Notes under the pieces: generated by a model | Told to the model about the DNA's origin: nothing | Seen by the model: only the letters and a program-made list of their open reading frames with translations | Databases searched by the model: none | Origin: Spirosoma panaciterrae DSM 21099 | GTDB lineage: Bacteria > Bacteroidota > Bacteroidia > Cytophagales > Spirosomataceae | Direction of reading: 5' to 3' | Length of the DNA: 64,000 bases | Assembly (NCBI RefSeq): GCF_000374025.1 | Contig: NZ_KB893183.1 | Span: 103,625 to 167,624, forward strand | Position numbers and translations under genes: made by a program | Part shown: positions 63,400-64,000 of the stretch, one piece after another | Layout of the letters: each line of letters starts with the position of its first letter | Numbering within the stretch: the stretch's first letter is position 1

Positions 63400-63415
63400 G
63401 TTCAGAAAAACGTCC
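63400..63415 (+). repeat. 16-mer GTTCAGAAAAACGTCC, right copy
   Basis: This is identical to 32834-32849 and near-identical, in reverse, to 10074-10090. The three copies may be ends of related mobile elements. The gap 63216-63450 otherwise shows no gene. Confidence 0.5.
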
Positions 63416-63450
63416 CTCTGATTAATATTAATATATGGGTAGCTAACTTG

Positions 63451-63699
63451 TTAGTTAGCTGGCAAAGCAGGAGTAAATCCTAATTTGACTAATACCCCCT
63501 CATACGAATTGACTCCCTCAAAGGCTAAAGCCCCGTTAATATCGGGTTCGTCGTCTTCATTCAGGGGAGCCACCCATGCTGTAGCCTTTTTTTCGGCAGA
63601 CGCCGGTATGAGGCTTACGGCTACTTTCGTTACAATCGTCTCCACTTGAGTGTAAGTCTCTACGTCATCTGGGTGAGGAATTCGAAAAATCCACACCAT
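63451..63699 (-). CDS. small unrecognised protein
   Basis: The 82-residue soluble protein (starting MVWIFRIPHPDDVETYTQV) is of unknown family. A perfect 8-bp hairpin AGCTAACT/AGTTAGCT (63441-63460) overlaps its stop codon. It reads in the same direction as the Tn3-type transposase upstream and may be a passenger of that element. Confidence 0.45.
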   Translation of the reverse strand: MVWIFRIPHPDDVETYTQVETIVTKVAVSLIPASAEKKATAWVAPLNEDDEPDINGALAFEGVNSYEGVLVKLGFTPALPAN

Positions 63700-63813
63700 G
63701 GGAGTTGGTAGTCTATAGTAACTATCAACAGTCCCATCTGTCCCAATGTCAATGCCTATAGGCCTTCTTCTTCCAATGGGGCAGATTTACACGTTAAGCA
63801 ACTAAGGGTTTAG

Positions 63814-64000
63814 TTATTCTTTGTCGGGACGACGTAAAGGTCGTCGGTTTCCAATATCAAACGCAGAACTACTTTCAAAGCTATATTTCCCCAATCGGTT
63901 GATGTGTTCAAAGCGGCAAGGAGACAAGTGTTCGAAATGCGTTTCATCAACTGGATAACCTTCCGACTTTAACTGCCGCAGCACTTCCTGCATATACACC
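63814..64000 (-). CDS. tnpA: Tn3-family transposase, C-terminal fragment cut by window
   Basis: Only the last 61 residues are visible; the gene continues beyond base 64000. The text HLSPCRFEHINRLGKYSF and RRPLRRP matches the characteristic end of Tn3 TnpA proteins (SP...HINxLGRYSF...LRPLR). If intact, the transposon end should lie at coordinates below 63814, possibly near the 16-mer at 63400. Confidence 0.8.
   Translation of the reverse strand, partial: VYMQEVLRQLKSEGYPVDETHFEHLSPCRFEHINRLGKYSFESSSAFDIGNRRPLRRPDKE

Noticed and set aside
1..64000. CRISPR arrays, tRNA and rRNA genes, relaxase gene
   Set aside because: No regularly spaced repeats, cloverleaf candidates or rRNA text were seen by eye, and no relaxase was recognised in the visible part of the conjugative element.

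Overview
The window is from a Bacteroidota chromosome, most likely the Cytophagales (a Spirosoma-like genome). The evidence is a CTnDOT-type tra gene order (TraE, TraF, TraG), a SusC/SusD pair with ECF sigma and FecR regulators, C-terminal type IX secretion sorting domains, and starts with few Shine-Dalgarno sites. This placement is inferred from gene families; no rRNA, tRNA or CRISPR array was seen.

Bases 1-21,780 look like part of an integrative conjugative element. The left edge cuts a VirB4-like TraG ATPase, preceded on the minus strand by TraF, TraE and a membrane protein. Plus-strand cargo follows: a TOPRIM protein, an ArdC-like antirestriction protein, a DUF6166 protein, small HTH-like proteins and a DUF6371 primase-like protein. 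An IS3 element, a GNAT/LytS/LytTR cassette, an IS5 element, a DUF932 protein bordered by repeated palindromes, a short-chain dehydrogenase, a umuC gene broken by one amber codon, and a tyrosine recombinase complete the region.

Bases 22,100-32,600 form a defence-like island. An AT-rich three-gene run encodes a GHKL ATPase, a protein with two phosphoribosyltransferase-like loops and a SEFIR protein. I do not recognise this combination as a named system, and it is the best candidate here for something undescribed. It is followed by a complete ABC three-component (ABC-3C) cassette (Cap4/DUF4297-like nuclease, middle component, zinc-hook ABC ATPase) and a DUF1016 nuclease.

Bases 32,940-63,190 are a polysaccharide utilisation locus. 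It contains a periplasmic sugar isomerase-like protein, an esterase, two tandem PQQ dehydrogenases with inserted cytochrome c, ECF sigma, FecR, SusC, SusD, two large paralogous secreted CBM3 proteins, a sulfatase, an acetyl-xylan-esterase-like protein, GH28, an FAD oxidoreductase, a GH78-type rhamnosidase and an FdtA-like cupin. GH28 with GH78, an esterase and a sulfatase suggests a decorated, rhamnose-rich acidic glycan such as a pectin or rhamnogalacturonan. A 66-77 bp element recurs upstream of the isomerase gene, the sigma gene and the esterase gene, and may be the promoter of this sigma factor.

The right edge holds a small unknown gene and the C-terminus of a Tn3-family transposase. Short repeats shared between the two flanks of the utilisation locus suggest past movement or recombination at its borders.
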